In this document: positions 36,794 through 47,086 of the stretch, piece by piece | Layout: each line of letters opens with the position of its first letter | How positions within the stretch are numbered: position 1 is the stretch's first letter | Assembly: GCF_041956535.1 (NCBI RefSeq) | Contig: NW_027192197.1 | Span: forward strand, 1,178,341 to 1,242,340 | Direction: 5' to 3' | Origin: Calcarisporiella thermophila CBS 279.70 | Lineage: Eukaryota > Calcarisporiellomycota | Length of the DNA stretch: 64,000 nucleotides | Position numbers and translations under genes: made by a program | Notes under the pieces: model-generated | The model's database searches: none | The model's input: the letters and a program-made list of their open reading frames with translations, nothing else | Told to the model about the DNA's origin: nothing

Positions 36794-37478
36794 GTTAGCT
36801 ACTCTTTGTCTTTTCTTTTCTGTTCTTAGAATATTGAATTCAAGAATTTTTTTCGGTGGCCAGGAAAACGAATATATATATTCTCGGCTATTATTAAATG
36901 AGGTAAGGGAATTTGACTTTTTTTTCCGAATTCTAAAGGAATTAGTTAATTCCGAAGGTTAGCACTACCTTACCAAAAGCACATCATTAAAGTAATTAAT
37001 AATGATTTCTAATTGATGCCATCGTATTCCCGCCGAATTGAACTCTTTCCATTAGCTGGAAAATACCACTTCGAAAATAGATTCCATGGGAGATTGAAAA
37101 CCCTCTATCCATGCTGAGAATTGCTGACTAGAAACAGAAAGGAAGCTAAAAGCGAAGGCGTTCGAGACGAGTGCGGCTGCTGACTTTCGAAATGGCTGCT
37201 GCCAAGGTGGAATATGAATTCTCTTGCCCATTCGTGCCAGGCAGCCTAGCTTGGATCCTGTTGACTCCTAATAGCATCCTGTATAATCGATTATTCTAAT
37301 TATTAATTTTGGTCAGCAAAAACAAAAAAAAAGTCGAGTGGTTGGCAATGCTACAGAAGAGAATATTAGTTTATTTAGATCAGTTCCTTAAAACTAAAGA
37401 ACATAGGAATATAAGAATAAGAATTTAAGTCATTGCAGCTGAATATGAAATACGAGAAGTACAATTGAAGGACAAAAT
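36794..37478. other. Spacer between the tandem reductases
   Basis: About 685 bases holding the copy A promoter and copy B 3' UTR. There is an A-rich run near 37320-37332. No gene is seen. Confidence 0.5.
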
Positions 37479-38723
37479 CTACAATTCAGCAATATTGGCA
37501 TAAGCTTTGCCGAAACTTTTGCCTTGAAGCAAATCAACAAGAGCCTGCGGAGCATTCTCGACCCCCTTCACCTCTTGCTCCGCATATCGCATTCTCCCTT
37601 CCTTTATCCATTGCGAAACATCTTTTACGAAATCAGAAGCATACTGCGGCCCCAAATCCCTAGCTGTGAATCCGGCGAAAGTCAAGCGCTTCCCGATGAT
37701 CTGGATGAGATTCTTGATGCCATAGGGTTCTTTACTGCTATATTGCGAGATCATTCCACATGCGACGATTCGGCCAAAAGGGTTCATGTGCCCAATCGTA
37801 CTTTCAAGGATCTTTCCCCCAACGTTATCAAAATCTATTATCCCAACAACAAAAGCAAAGAGCATATGAGTTAGCTGCTTCTTGTGCGATGTGCATGAAT
37901 GCAAGGATCCCATTTATGACTAGATCCGACAAACTTACAGATATCGATCCCATTTGGACAATACTCAGACAATGCTTCATCGTGATCCACCTTCTTGTAG
38001 TTGAAGGCGGCGTCAAATCCGAGCTCCTTGACGAGGTACTCGACCTTTGCGTCTTCGCCAGCCGAGCCGACCACCCGGAGTCCCTTTATTTTGGCTATCT
38101 GTCCAACCACTTGCCCGACTGCCCCGAAGGCCGAGGAAATGTAGATCGTCTCACCGGCTTTCGGCTTTCCGACATGGTGCAAACCGATGTATCCAGTCAT
38201 ACCAGGCATTCCCAAAATCCCGATATAATAGCTCAATGGAATGTTGGAGGATTTTGCTCCCGGTATGACACGAAGTAGAGCAGGCTTAATGTCCTCCTCT
38301 CTGATGACACTGTATTCTTGCCACCCGATAAATCCGTAAGTGATCTCTCCCTCGGGAAAAGATGGGTTTTTCGATTTAATGACGACAGCCACCCCATAGC
38401 CTTGAAGGGGTTCACCAAGCTTGAAGGGAGCCGGACCGGAGCCATGGGAAGCTGGGAGCATTCGCATGGATAGAAAAGGGTCTAAGCTCAGTCGAAGATT
38501 CTACAACCAAGAAAGGTATACGATTAGCCATTAATATCCGTTACATTTGCCATAAGAACTTGAATAAACTATCTCGATTGAAGCACCCCACCTTGATAAT
38601 GAAATCGCCTTCCTTGAGCTCAAGGTTATCAATATCAATTTCCCAGTTTTCTATGGCAAAGTTCTCACTGCCAATGTTTCCGGATGAGTATTGCTTGAGG
38701 GTGACGGTGGTGTTCTTAACCAT
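37479..38723 (-). CDS. NADPH-dependent alkenal/one oxidoreductase, MDR superfamily (copy B)
   Basis: Three exons, 38592-38723, 37939-38500 and 37479-37834, give 349 residues. Exons 2 and 3 are exactly 562 and 356 nt, as in copy A, and split codons identically, while the first exon is 132 rather than 135 nt and its sequence has diverged more. Motifs match copy A: NLRLSLDPFLSMRM, LGMPGMTGYIGLHHVG, ISSAFGAVGQVVGQIAK, GSAGEDAKVEYLVKELGFD, and YFDNVGGKILEST. The ARG-to-SMR change at the PYMRGRM position and the different N-terminus suggest altered substrate range. With copy A and the FAD monooxygenase next to it, it may form a small oxidative or detoxification cluster, which is an inference from position. 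Confidence 0.9.
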
Positions 38724-39099
38724 TTTGTTCACTTTATTACAGTTAGAATGTTCTAGTATGCTAGTCAAGTTTGAAGGCTGTGAGCCGCTTTATATGTGAA
38801 TTCATCGGTGCCAAAATATTTATCTCATTTTTAAGTTGGATCACGTCAACTACCAATTCGAACGAATTGCTCTTATAATTATTCAGCAATGCTTACAATT
38901 CAAAGGGCAAATGAAATGGAACCGGGGAATACAAGGCGACAAGGTTGGAAAAATCGGGAAATTCGCAGCGGTCGCAAACACTTTATTTAGCGGTAGTGAT
39001 GAAATGAAATTATTTCTATATATATACTAGTCATTGGGGTGTAAAACAAGTTGAAGAAACGAACTCCACCATGGATGGTTTGCCACGAAGCGAACTCTC
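38724..39099. other. Promoter of reductase copy B and monooxygenase 3' region
   Basis: About 375 bases, AT-rich, with no supported gene. Confidence 0.5.
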
Positions 39100-40410
39100 T
39101 TACCCCCCGCGAACAAAATAGCTGGTGAAGTAAAGAACACTCCCGAAAACCCGGAACACTAAATTTCGTATTGAGGCCCACCACCAATTCTCGATGAGTA
39201 GCAATTTCATGGTTTGTAACGATTCACCGACCGCTTTGAATCCATACCCCACCATCTCTTTCTCATACTCCGCAACAGCAAGGATCAAATCTTTCTCCTC
39301 TTTATGAGCTGCGATGATGGCATGCGACAACAGTTGGGAATCTTTCAAAGCCATGTTCGCTCCTATACCCTTGAATGGCGTCATACTATGAATGGCATCA
39401 CCCAAGAGGGTCACGTTGCTCGTCTTCCATGTAGAAACGGGTAGGGATGTGCGGATTGGGAGCGGCGACAATGTTGTAATGTCGGATTCCTTGACTAGAC
39501 GAACTAAATCTGGATTCCAATCCCTGATTTTCTCAAGGACTTCGGCGCGCAATTGCTCGTGTCCGAGTCCCTCGATGTCGTGACCGTGTTTATGAAACGA
39601 ATAATTCTCTCGACGAGAGGTGAAGGCCCAGAAGATATAATCTTTTGTGTTGTCGAATAAAAATCCAAGATCCTTATACTCGCGCTCGTTTCCGCCGATT
39701 TCACCGTCGGCCTGAGTAGGAGCCTGGTTGAATTGTTGCGAGGCCACAAAGAGCATTTCTCCCCGCTTGGATGTCACAATACTAACCCGCTGGAGCATTG
39801 CTTTGGGCAGCCATGCTCTTGTTTCGTCTGTCAGGGGAAGTTTTGCGGCAACCCCTAGTACTCCCGTATCGATACGTTGTGCATGCGGCAGTAGTTGTTG
39901 GCGCACGCGTGAATTGCCACCATCGGCTCCAACTAAAAGATTCCCCGAGGCCCAAGTGCCATCTTCAAAGTAGGCCACCACCGTTCCGTTTTCCTTTTGC
40001 TCGAAGCGCTCGAATCTCTTACCAAATTTCACATGATCTTCTAGTCCTGAGAGGAGAACTTGACGTAGTGTAATTCGGCTCACCGATTTGTGTCCATCGA
40101 TCTTGGCTTCATACCCGGGTTCAGCTTGCAATCTGTGATCCAACATTGGATTAAACTCCTCATCGTAAATGCAAATCCCGCCTCCCGTTTTGCCCGAAGT
40201 CGCAATTAGAGAATTCCATAGTTCGGGTGAAAGCGCCTCATGAAGTGCTGCAGAGCCTTCGGGACCAATGTGAATGCGATAACCTTGCAAGCGATCAGTC
40301 CGGGTACGATCCCGCTCATAGACCGTAAAAGACACTCCCGCCTTTTTGAGAGCCTGGGCAAGGCAGAGGCCTCCCAGACCACCACCGATAATGATTACAT
40401 GAAAAGTCAT
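39100..40410 (-). CDS. FAD-dependent monooxygenase (aromatic-hydroxylase type)
   Basis: A single exon of 436 residues. The N-terminus is a dinucleotide-binding fold, VIIIGGGLGGLCLAQALKKAG, ending in VYERD where an acidic residue contacts the FAD ribose. LVGADGGNSRVRQQL is the DG motif that binds FAD and NAD(P)H, and VTLLGDAIHSMTPFKGIGA is the GD motif. These three define group A flavoprotein monooxygenases (PHBH fold), many of which act in fungal secondary metabolism or aromatic degradation. The C-terminus has a hydrophobic stretch (NLVFRVFGSVLYFTSYFV), possibly membrane-associating. No introns, unlike its neighbours. The substrate is unknown. It lies upstream of the two tandem reductases on the same strand. 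Confidence 0.9.
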   Translation of the reverse strand: MTFHVIIIGGGLGGLCLAQALKKAGVSFTVYERDRTRTDRLQGYRIHIGPEGSAALHEALSPELWNSLIATSGKTGGGICIYDEEFNPMLDHRLQAEPGYEAKIDGHKSVSRITLRQVLLSGLEDHVKFGKRFERFEQKENGTVVAYFEDGTWASGNLLVGADGGNSRVRQQLLPHAQRIDTGVLGVAAKLPLTDETRAWLPKAMLQRVSIVTSKRGEMLFVASQQFNQAPTQADGEIGGNEREYKDLGFLFDNTKDYIFWAFTSRRENYSFHKHGHDIEGLGHEQLRAEVLEKIRDWNPDLVRLVKESDITTLSPLPIRTSLPVSTWKTSNVTLLGDAIHSMTPFKGIGANMALKDSQLLSHAIIAAHKEEKDLILAVAEYEKEMVGYGFKAVGESLQTMKLLLIENWWWASIRNLVFRVFGSVLYFTSYFVRGG

Positions 40411-40749
40411 AGTTGCTTGTTGAAATTGTATATTGAAGGAGGATTGATTTCAAAGAGCAGCTTTTCGTGTTTTTGAGAGCTATATATTGTTCTGACATCT
40501 GGGGTTGGCATATTTCTCTTGGCTCAAAATTTTACCGAGTCTTTAATGAACACCAATCGTTTCCCTGCCAAGATTGATTGCGTCACATGTTTAGGTTAGG
40601 TTTTTCAATTCTACGAATCTCTCTATGAATGTACCCATTGACCCATTATATTGCAATCCAATCCAATGGCTACTATCTATTTTCAGACGGAAATCAAAAA
40701 GGAACAGCTGAGAAATAATGTATTGAAAATAAAAAATTGTTCCGAATTT

Positions 40750-40833
40750 TGGACGCTATGGGGATTGAACCCATGGCCTTTCGCATTTTTGCTATATTGC
40801 AAAGCGAACGTGATACCACTACACCAAACGCCC
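40750..40833 (-). tRNA. tRNA-Ala (anticodon TGC) with a 12-nt intron
   Basis: On the minus strand GGGCGTT pairs with AGCGTCC to close the acceptor stem, including G3-U70, the alanine identity pair; the discriminator base is A. The T arm is ATGGG-TTCAATC-CCCAT. The anticodon stem TTCGC/GCGAA encloses 19 bases; with a 7-base loop TTTGCAT this leaves a 12-base intron after position 37, the canonical site. The anticodon reads TGC. Mature length would be 72 bases before CCA addition. Confidence 0.88.
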
Positions 40834-41153
40834 ATTTCTGATTCTGCTGTTTGAATAAAATTTATAACTAGCTGAATTTTTTTTAAAAAACCCCAGCAAA
40901 AACCATTTGATATCAACCCTGCATTATTATTTAAGTAATATTATATTTGAGAGTTATTCAATAAGAGTATATCTGTGAATTGAGCCGTTTGATTTTTCTT
41001 TAATTGAATTTCAATAACAAGTTGGCCAACCAATATCAGGCGAATTTGCCACACTAAATCCCCTAGCCTTTTAAAAAATGAACTCCATGGGTTGTAGAGT
41101 GATAAGTAGCAGACAAGAATAAAAATATACACTACCCTTTTTTTTCTTGCAAA

Positions 41154-41558
41154 ATGGTAATTTATAGTGTAACGGTCTTCATCCTTTTTCTCTCTGCTGT
41201 TACAGTATCTGCTGTTCCACAGCAAGATTTTTCACAACACCAATTAACGGAGCATGCAACTGAGGGCTTATATGGTGGTGTGAATGGTTACGAAAATGAG
41301 CTGAGCAAACGTGACGTAAGAATAGGGGGCAATAACATGGTGGAAGGGGATCAGCAGATAGGAATGGTGAAGTATCCTTTTGATGGAGTGGTTGTGAAAA
41401 GCTGCTAACTCAAATACCATTAGAATAAGATTGACAAAGCAGCGAGTAAAGAAAGTGGCTCCGGTAGCTTGAACCAGAATATTCGTAACGAAGAATCAAA
41501 GAGTGCTCCGGCCCAAACTTCCCCGAGTGCGACTCCTTTCATCAATTCACTGTCATGA
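41154..41558 (+). CDS. Small secreted protein, GNNxV/SLNQN module family, member 1
   Basis: Two exons, 41154-41366 and 41424-41558, with a 57-nt phase-0 intron (branch site TGCTAAC), give 115 residues. A signal peptide (about 20 residues, VFILFLSAVTVSA) is followed by a linker with a Lys-Arg site (ELSKRD). Then comes the module: VRIGGNNMVEGDQQIGM at the end of exon 1 and NKIDKAASKESGSGSLNQNI at the start of exon 2. A short Ser/Pro/Thr-rich tail (PAQTSPSATPF) ends the protein. The same module, with the intron at the same codon and no gaps, occurs in the genes at 49893 and 52517. I do not recognise the family. Without splicing the first exon runs into a stop 33 bases after the donor. Confidence 0.72.
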
Positions 41559-43563
41559 ATATCGAAAAGTGCGTAGTTTTTGGGTTCAGCTGTCGAGGTT
41601 ACCTGTCATTGACATTGCTTTGGTGGCATTTTCAGTTACCTCCCTAATATTAGCTAGGACGTGTCGCCATAAATTTTATTATTTCTATCCAGTGCTGTCT
41701 TTGACGTCAAAATAGAACGAACAGCTAATATACATATTCGATAACTCATATCGACCTCTCAAGCTTGAAATTGCTCATTTTAGCATTCTTTATTCATTAT
41801 AAGTAGAATGGGGAGGCAAACTGGATTTGAAGCAACCAAAACATCAAAAATCAAACACGATTATTATACCCATATTGCTTTCTTATGCAGTATACTTGTG
41901 AGCTATTCATGATCGCCTACTATATGTATATTCGGGCATCTTTAATCCTATTGATTCTAGTTGCAATTTATGGCCATGCTAAGCCATGTAGCATATATCA
42001 CGTTAATCAATGATGGTCAATTGTTTTGCATTGGTCGCTCGAACGGCTGGAAAATATTGGACGCGCTAATCTACGAGTATTCTTGTGATTTTCGCGCTCT
42101 GCTGAAAAAAGCTGCGTACATGCTGTAATTGCATATGTACCTTGCTTGGTTATTTAGCTAAAATTATATCTGTTGCACATCTTTGATAGCAGAGGTAAGG
42201 TGGATGGTCGAGATGGCCTCAAATTCTCCAAGTTTGATACATGCATGAACATTGGAGTGATGGCTATGGCTTCGAAATAAATTGGTAACTCGTGCATGTT
42301 GCCCTTTTCTAGTAACTATGCCCGAAGTTTCTGGGGCTTGGAATTGCAGGGGACAAAGCACCCTGACTCTGACCATGACCAGAAAGCACAATGGCTCACT
42401 GAGTCTATTATGAGTTTAAATTGGATATCGCTCCTGTATTCTAAGCATATCAAGTCCTCCCCCATTCTAATTTTCTCATCCTGTCTATCCGATGACCTCA
42501 GCATTGTCACCCCATCTCCGCTAGCAGCAGATCCGAGTAGCAGTTCATTCCGCCCTTACCAGATTCCATTTGCTATAAGCTCATTGTCGGGTGGATTACA
42601 TTAAGTATTAAGATGGTCAAGCATACTACAAAAGGGTTAAGTTAGTAAGATACTACTGGACATACTTTGTACCTTTATTTTACTCTCCACTTTGGCTAAG
42701 CAGTATTCCAGTTATCCAAGTGTAATCTACTGTTGGATAGAGGGAAATTCTCCTTGGAAAAATAATTGAGGTTGGGAAAGGACAGGGTGCCTTAGTATAC
42801 AAGACAGAAGCTTTTTTTTGGGGAGGGGGCTAAAGTTTGTCCATAAATACAAATATTGGCTTAGCGTGCTGTCTTTTATTTCTTGTCAAATTCTAATGCG
42901 TATAAGCTTTTCTCTGGATATGGAAAGCTAGTATCGCCCCTTATCATCACTTAACTTTGAATTAGGTTTAATTCCAATTTGTGCCTCGGAACACAAATTT
43001 CTTGCTCTCATAATGCACGCCTCTTGAGGATAAGCTTTCATATCCCAAAAACCAAAAGGGTGATGTCTCTGCAAATGATCGAGTCAGTGTTGTATAGACG
43101 GCACTTGAAGATAAGTGTCTAAGCGGGTCCCCAAGCGTCTTCGATAGATTGTGCACTACTTCAGCTTTTCCAAGGAAGCAAACGAAGAAGCTTCAGAGAA
43201 CCAATCGTTGACAAGGTACTGATCCGATAGAAACAAGGGAGCTAGCCAAACCAGGGGATTGTATATTGGATATATTCATAGGAATGCTTGTCAGCAGCAA
43301 TATCGAGTCGTCTCTCAGGATAGCCAATAGAAAATGTCGTCCATTAAAGCTCTGTTAGAGAAAAGCAATGAGGAACGTGAAGGGAGGGGGAAGAGAGGAC
43401 GCGAAAAAAATAGAACATGCCAGAGCATAAAAACAATATAAACTGTGTCAAACTCTATGCTTTTTCTTTTAATATATAAATAAAAAGACAAATAAACAAG
43501 CAAATAAATAAAGGGTGTTTATAAACTATACAGCCCGACCGGTATTTTTTTTTTCATCTAGGA
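41559..43563. other. Gene-free AT-rich intergenic region
   Basis: About 2 kb between the small secreted gene and the Cupin_5 stop. No coding exon is supported on either strand (frames at 42164-42391 and 42296-42604 overlap each other and look random). The last 150 bases are the probable 3' UTR of the cupin gene. Confidence 0.45.
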
Positions 43564-44314
43564 CTACTCGCGCGTGTACTTTTGGATCACCTCTTTGATC
43601 TCTGGGTCGGATGCATTGGCGAAGGTGTTCAAGAGGAAGGTGCGGTTCAAGAGAGCAAAATCATTGAAGTCGAAGGCAGGGGACGTGGTGGTTCCGATCA
43701 AGGCATAGTCCTCCTTAGCGATCTCGCCCTCGGGATACATGGCAAAGTAGATATTGGTACGAATCAGATGCTGGATCCTGCCCACGCTCGGGTTACTGCT
43801 GAGGCGGATTTTGGTCAAAGTCTGCTGCTTAGGGTCCAGCTCTAGGACAACAAGCGGAACGGTGCCAACATAGTAGTGCAAAAGTTCCTCCGACACGGTA
43901 AGAATGTGGAATGCGGAGAAGTTGGGGACATCCAGGAGGAAATACTACCGTGGAAACGGGTGAGAGGAGGATTTAGGCATGGGCAGAGTTCACAAGAGCG
44001 CGCCGATGTCGCCCATGAGGGAAGGAAATGGGAATACTTACGATGGCGGTGGCAAGATTGCGGACCTTTGGCTTGCCCTCCGCATCATTCACGGCGGTCG
44101 TGGAGGGATCCGGGTAAGTCAGGCTGCTGAGTGAGAAGGTTCTATTGTCGCGGTAGGACTCGGCGTAGAATCCGCCTTCGGGATGCGGGGTCATGTTGTA
44201 GACCTTGGTGAGCTCTTCTACCGTGGGGATTTGCTCATGCAATCGCTGTGCAATTGTTGTGCCCAACATGGCTGAGACGAGGGAAAAGAGAAAGAGGAAT
44301 TTCGCGGCCTTCAT
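43564..44314 (-). CDS. Secreted Cupin_5 (DUF985-type) protein
   Basis: Two exons, 44042-44314 and 43564-43944, give 217 residues. The first 22 residues are a signal peptide (KFLFLFSLVSAMLGTTIAQ). Family motifs follow: MTPHPEGGFYAESYRDN, then LATAI joined across the intron to YFLLDVPNFSAFH, SEELLHYYVGTVPLVVLEL, YFAMYPEGE and TTTSPAFDFNDFALL. Cupin_5 proteins are usually cytosolic single-domain cupins of unclear function; the pattern of Glu and His residues could bind a metal or small ligand. A secreted form is less common. The tail beyond the cupin (FANASDPEIKEVIQKYTRE) is normal for the family. The ATG used is the one directly before the signal peptide; the frame stays open further upstream. 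Confidence 0.85.
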
Positions 44315-45817
44315 GATGAGGGAGGGAGCAAGTCTGGTAAGAGGAGAGTCTGGGTGGCTGTACAAGAACAAACAAGAAGACTTTCGATCTGTGTGGTTAG
44401 GTTTTATAGTGTCGCTTTGTTTGAAGTGGCCCGATTTCAAACTTAATATAGATGCGGGAAGCACCCCGATTGGAGATGGAACAAACGGCTGCCGGACTCG
44501 CGCATATCCCAAACCGAGCTGGGGACGGAATGCGGTGGCAGGTTCCGCGCGGCTTTGGATCGCAAGTCTCCTCCCGCGAGGCCTCGAATGTTTTTGGGGC
44601 CGGTTCAGTATCACCTGGGCAACAACGTTTAAGCGGGAGGGGAGAGGAAGAGGGGAGGGCATCCAAGGTCCTCATGGCGTGAGAATGGCGCCTAGGCCTT
44701 ATGGGGGTGAGTCGATAGCATAAGCATGCTCAAGGCGACTCAGGAGTCCACACCATGGTTACAAATGCACGCGCTTCATAATCCACTTGGATGCTATGGC
44801 TCTGTGTAATGGCTGCTCCACAAAGTTGAGCACAAGCCTTCCAGCTCCTTGCGCCCGGCTGACAAGGAGCCCAAAGCAACTCGGCCCGGGTTTGGAAACG
44901 ATCAAAGCGCTGAGTTTGATTTCGGGGCCGAGCGCCAGAGCTGAACTCTCTTCTCAATAAGCCCTGAGAGCCACACCGCTCACAAGCGATCGGGAGAAAA
45001 ACGAGAGCGCACTCAGCAGGAAGTTTATTTAGGACGCAGGCTTCCAGGAATTTTCCGCCGTCAAAGTCGGTCTGGATTAGGCTCTGATAAATTTGATAGG
45101 GGCTGGCAGGCGTGAGTAGAAGCCCCCTTAGACGGATATGGATTTCGAGGAGGTCGCGTCATACCTCCATGAAATTTTAGGTTGGGTTCACACACAAACC
45201 TAGAATGTTTCAAGCTCTATGTTTTCCTTGGTACAAAACCCCAGGCCTGTTTTTTTCTCTGTTTCATCCCCTTTCGGCAGTTTGTTTTTGTTTGCTATCT
45301 TATAAAGCAAACCACGGGCTCTCGTCAATACAGCAGATTGCTCTCTTTCTTCTCTGCCTCCTTTCTTTATGTTTTGCACAGCTACTTGTTCCCTGTTGTT
45401 TATCGGGTTAATTTTATCCATACACCTAATATAATCACCTCCCAACCGTCTAGTCTTCGATTGCTACAATATCTTTCCTTTTCCTTGACGAGAGCCTGCA
45501 ACCTACTTCGGCTGCTGTTCGCCTTCTTTTTTTTTTTGGGCCGAGGGTAACGTAGCTGGGTGCTCCAGTTGATTTTACCCGTTATTTATACGGACCTTCT
45601 TTAATTTTAGAGCTAGGAAACGATACAAAAATATAATATATATTTTTTTCGGTACCTCTCCCCCACACTGGTGCTCGTCTGTCAAGTGCTATTCTGTAAT
45701 AGTAGCGGTGGATCGCTAGTAGTAATTCGCTTGCGCTTGGTTCCAGTGGCCGGCTATCTCTTTATCCTTATATCTCTGTACATCACTAGCTGTTATTAAC
45801 ATAATCATTACGTAGCC
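44315..45817. other. Divergent intergenic region
   Basis: About 1.5 kb between the cupin start (-) and the receptor start (+). No gene is supported; several frames near 44205-44957 overlap on both strands and lack family character. The last 600 bases before the receptor are T- and C-rich and may include a long 5' leader. Confidence 0.45.
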
Positions 45818-47086
45818 ATGGGATCACCGACAGATTCCGCTACAAGCAGCTTTGCCCTGACGAACGAGGAGGCTGGCATCATCATGGCAATGGCCAAACC
45901 ACTTAACGTGGTTGCAATCAGCTCAGCCTCGCTCGTCGTTGCTTTTCTACTGATGCTTCGATTCACGAATCCTCAGATAACTAATCGAGTGTCGTTGCGG
46001 TTGGCTTTCTCGATCTCATTGGTGGACATCATATATCACTCGGGCCAACTTCTCGGGCTCACTAACAACAACGGCACTTCGTTCTTCTGTGGCTTCGGTG
46101 TGTGGATCTTTCTCTTTACCTCGCTCTTAGCAACCTTCCTCACCACCATGATCGCCGTCAACCTGCAGCTTGTCATTGTCCACCACAAGTATAGAACACG
46201 CCAGCTCGAAAAATGGTACTACATCATCTCCGTGCTTGCCGCTCTAGCCATCTCTTTACCCCCCTACTTTACCGGCTATCTTGGATACAACGCCGCAGAG
46301 AAGACGTGCTGGTTTGTCGGGCACGATACTCACGCCTTCCTTGTGCAGATCTTCATCTACTTGTTCTGGATCTATTTATGCGTCATCATCTGCATCGTCG
46401 CGGTCTCACTCGTGATTTACCAGCTCCTAAAAGCCCGCAATACGCTGCAAGAAATCCAAGGCATGGCTGGGAATGCATCCGGCGTCAGTCATAAAAGCGT
46501 CACCGTCACCAACCCAGTCTCCGAGAAGGTGTCACGCTGTGTGCGGCGCATCATTCTCTATCCAGTCGTGCCTATATTTGTGCAAACCCTAGTGTTGGCC
46601 TCCGAGGCCCAGATTTACGCCGAAAAACACATCCTCTTCTGGTTATTTGTGGTGTCATATATCGGAACAAGTTCCCAGGGATTGATCAACGCTATTATAT
46701 TCTTCGGCTTTGACCCCGTGATTCTCTCGGTGTTTGACTCTGTCAAGCTTGGGTGGTCCTCTTCTCGGCGTAAAAAGAAGGCCTTTTTCAGTTCGAGCGA
46801 CACTGGCGACTATAGGTCACGTAATTCTGGAAAATTCACGCAAATTCTAGATACAAGTGTGGAAGGAGACGAAAATTCAGATGGTGACGGCCTGCACGCT
46901 ACTTATATTCAGATGAATGAGAGCAGCCAATTTACCCAACCTGGTTTCCCACACGCAGGGAATGTCTACCATCAGCAGTCGCCGTCGGGGAATCGGCGAC
47001 CGGCTTCAGAAGCATGGCAGTCTGGTGTTCCTAGGAGCTCGGAGGATGGCTCCCTCAACTCGGAAAAACTTGTACGGCTACTTTAG
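45818..47086 (+). CDS. Seven-transmembrane G-protein-coupled receptor (fungal cAMP/Git3-like type)
   Basis: A single exon of 422 residues. Seven hydrophobic helices can be counted: VVAISSASLVVAFLLML, LAFSISLVDIIYHSGQ, VWIFLFTSLLATFLTTMIAV, IISVLAALAISLPPYF, LVQIFIYLFWIYLCVIICIV, ILYPVVPIFVQTLVLA and FWLFVVSYIGTSSQGLINAI. The long third intracellular loop (about 40 residues, KARNTLQEIQGMAG) and the Ser-rich 110-residue cytoplasmic tail suit G-protein coupling and desensitisation. Architecture resembles Git3/cAR-like fungal receptors that feed cAMP signalling in nutrient sensing. The ligand is unknown. The gene lies at the border between the conserved block and the AT-rich region. Confidence 0.85.
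   Translation: MGSPTDSATSSFALTNEEAGIIMAMAKPLNVVAISSASLVVAFLLMLRFTNPQITNRVSLRLAFSISLVDIIYHSGQLLGLTNNNGTSFFCGFGVWIFLFTSLLATFLTTMIAVNLQLVIVHHKYRTRQLEKWYYIISVLAALAISLPPYFTGYLGYNAAEKTCWFVGHDTHAFLVQIFIYLFWIYLCVIICIVAVSLVIYQLLKARNTLQEIQGMAGNASGVSHKSVTVTNPVSEKVSRCVRRIILYPVVPIFVQTLVLASEAQIYAEKHILFWLFVVSYIGTSSQGLINAIIFFGFDPVILSVFDSVKLGWSSSRRKKKAFFSSSDTGDYRSRNSGKFTQILDTSVEGDENSDGDGLHATYIQMNESSQFTQPGFPHAGNVYHQQSPSGNRRPASEAWQSGVPRSSEDGSLNSEKLVRLL

Noticed and set aside
44205-44957. Several overlapping frames on both strands between the cupin and receptor genes
   Set aside because: Arg/Gly/Ser-rich random composition, mutually overlapping, no signal or domain.
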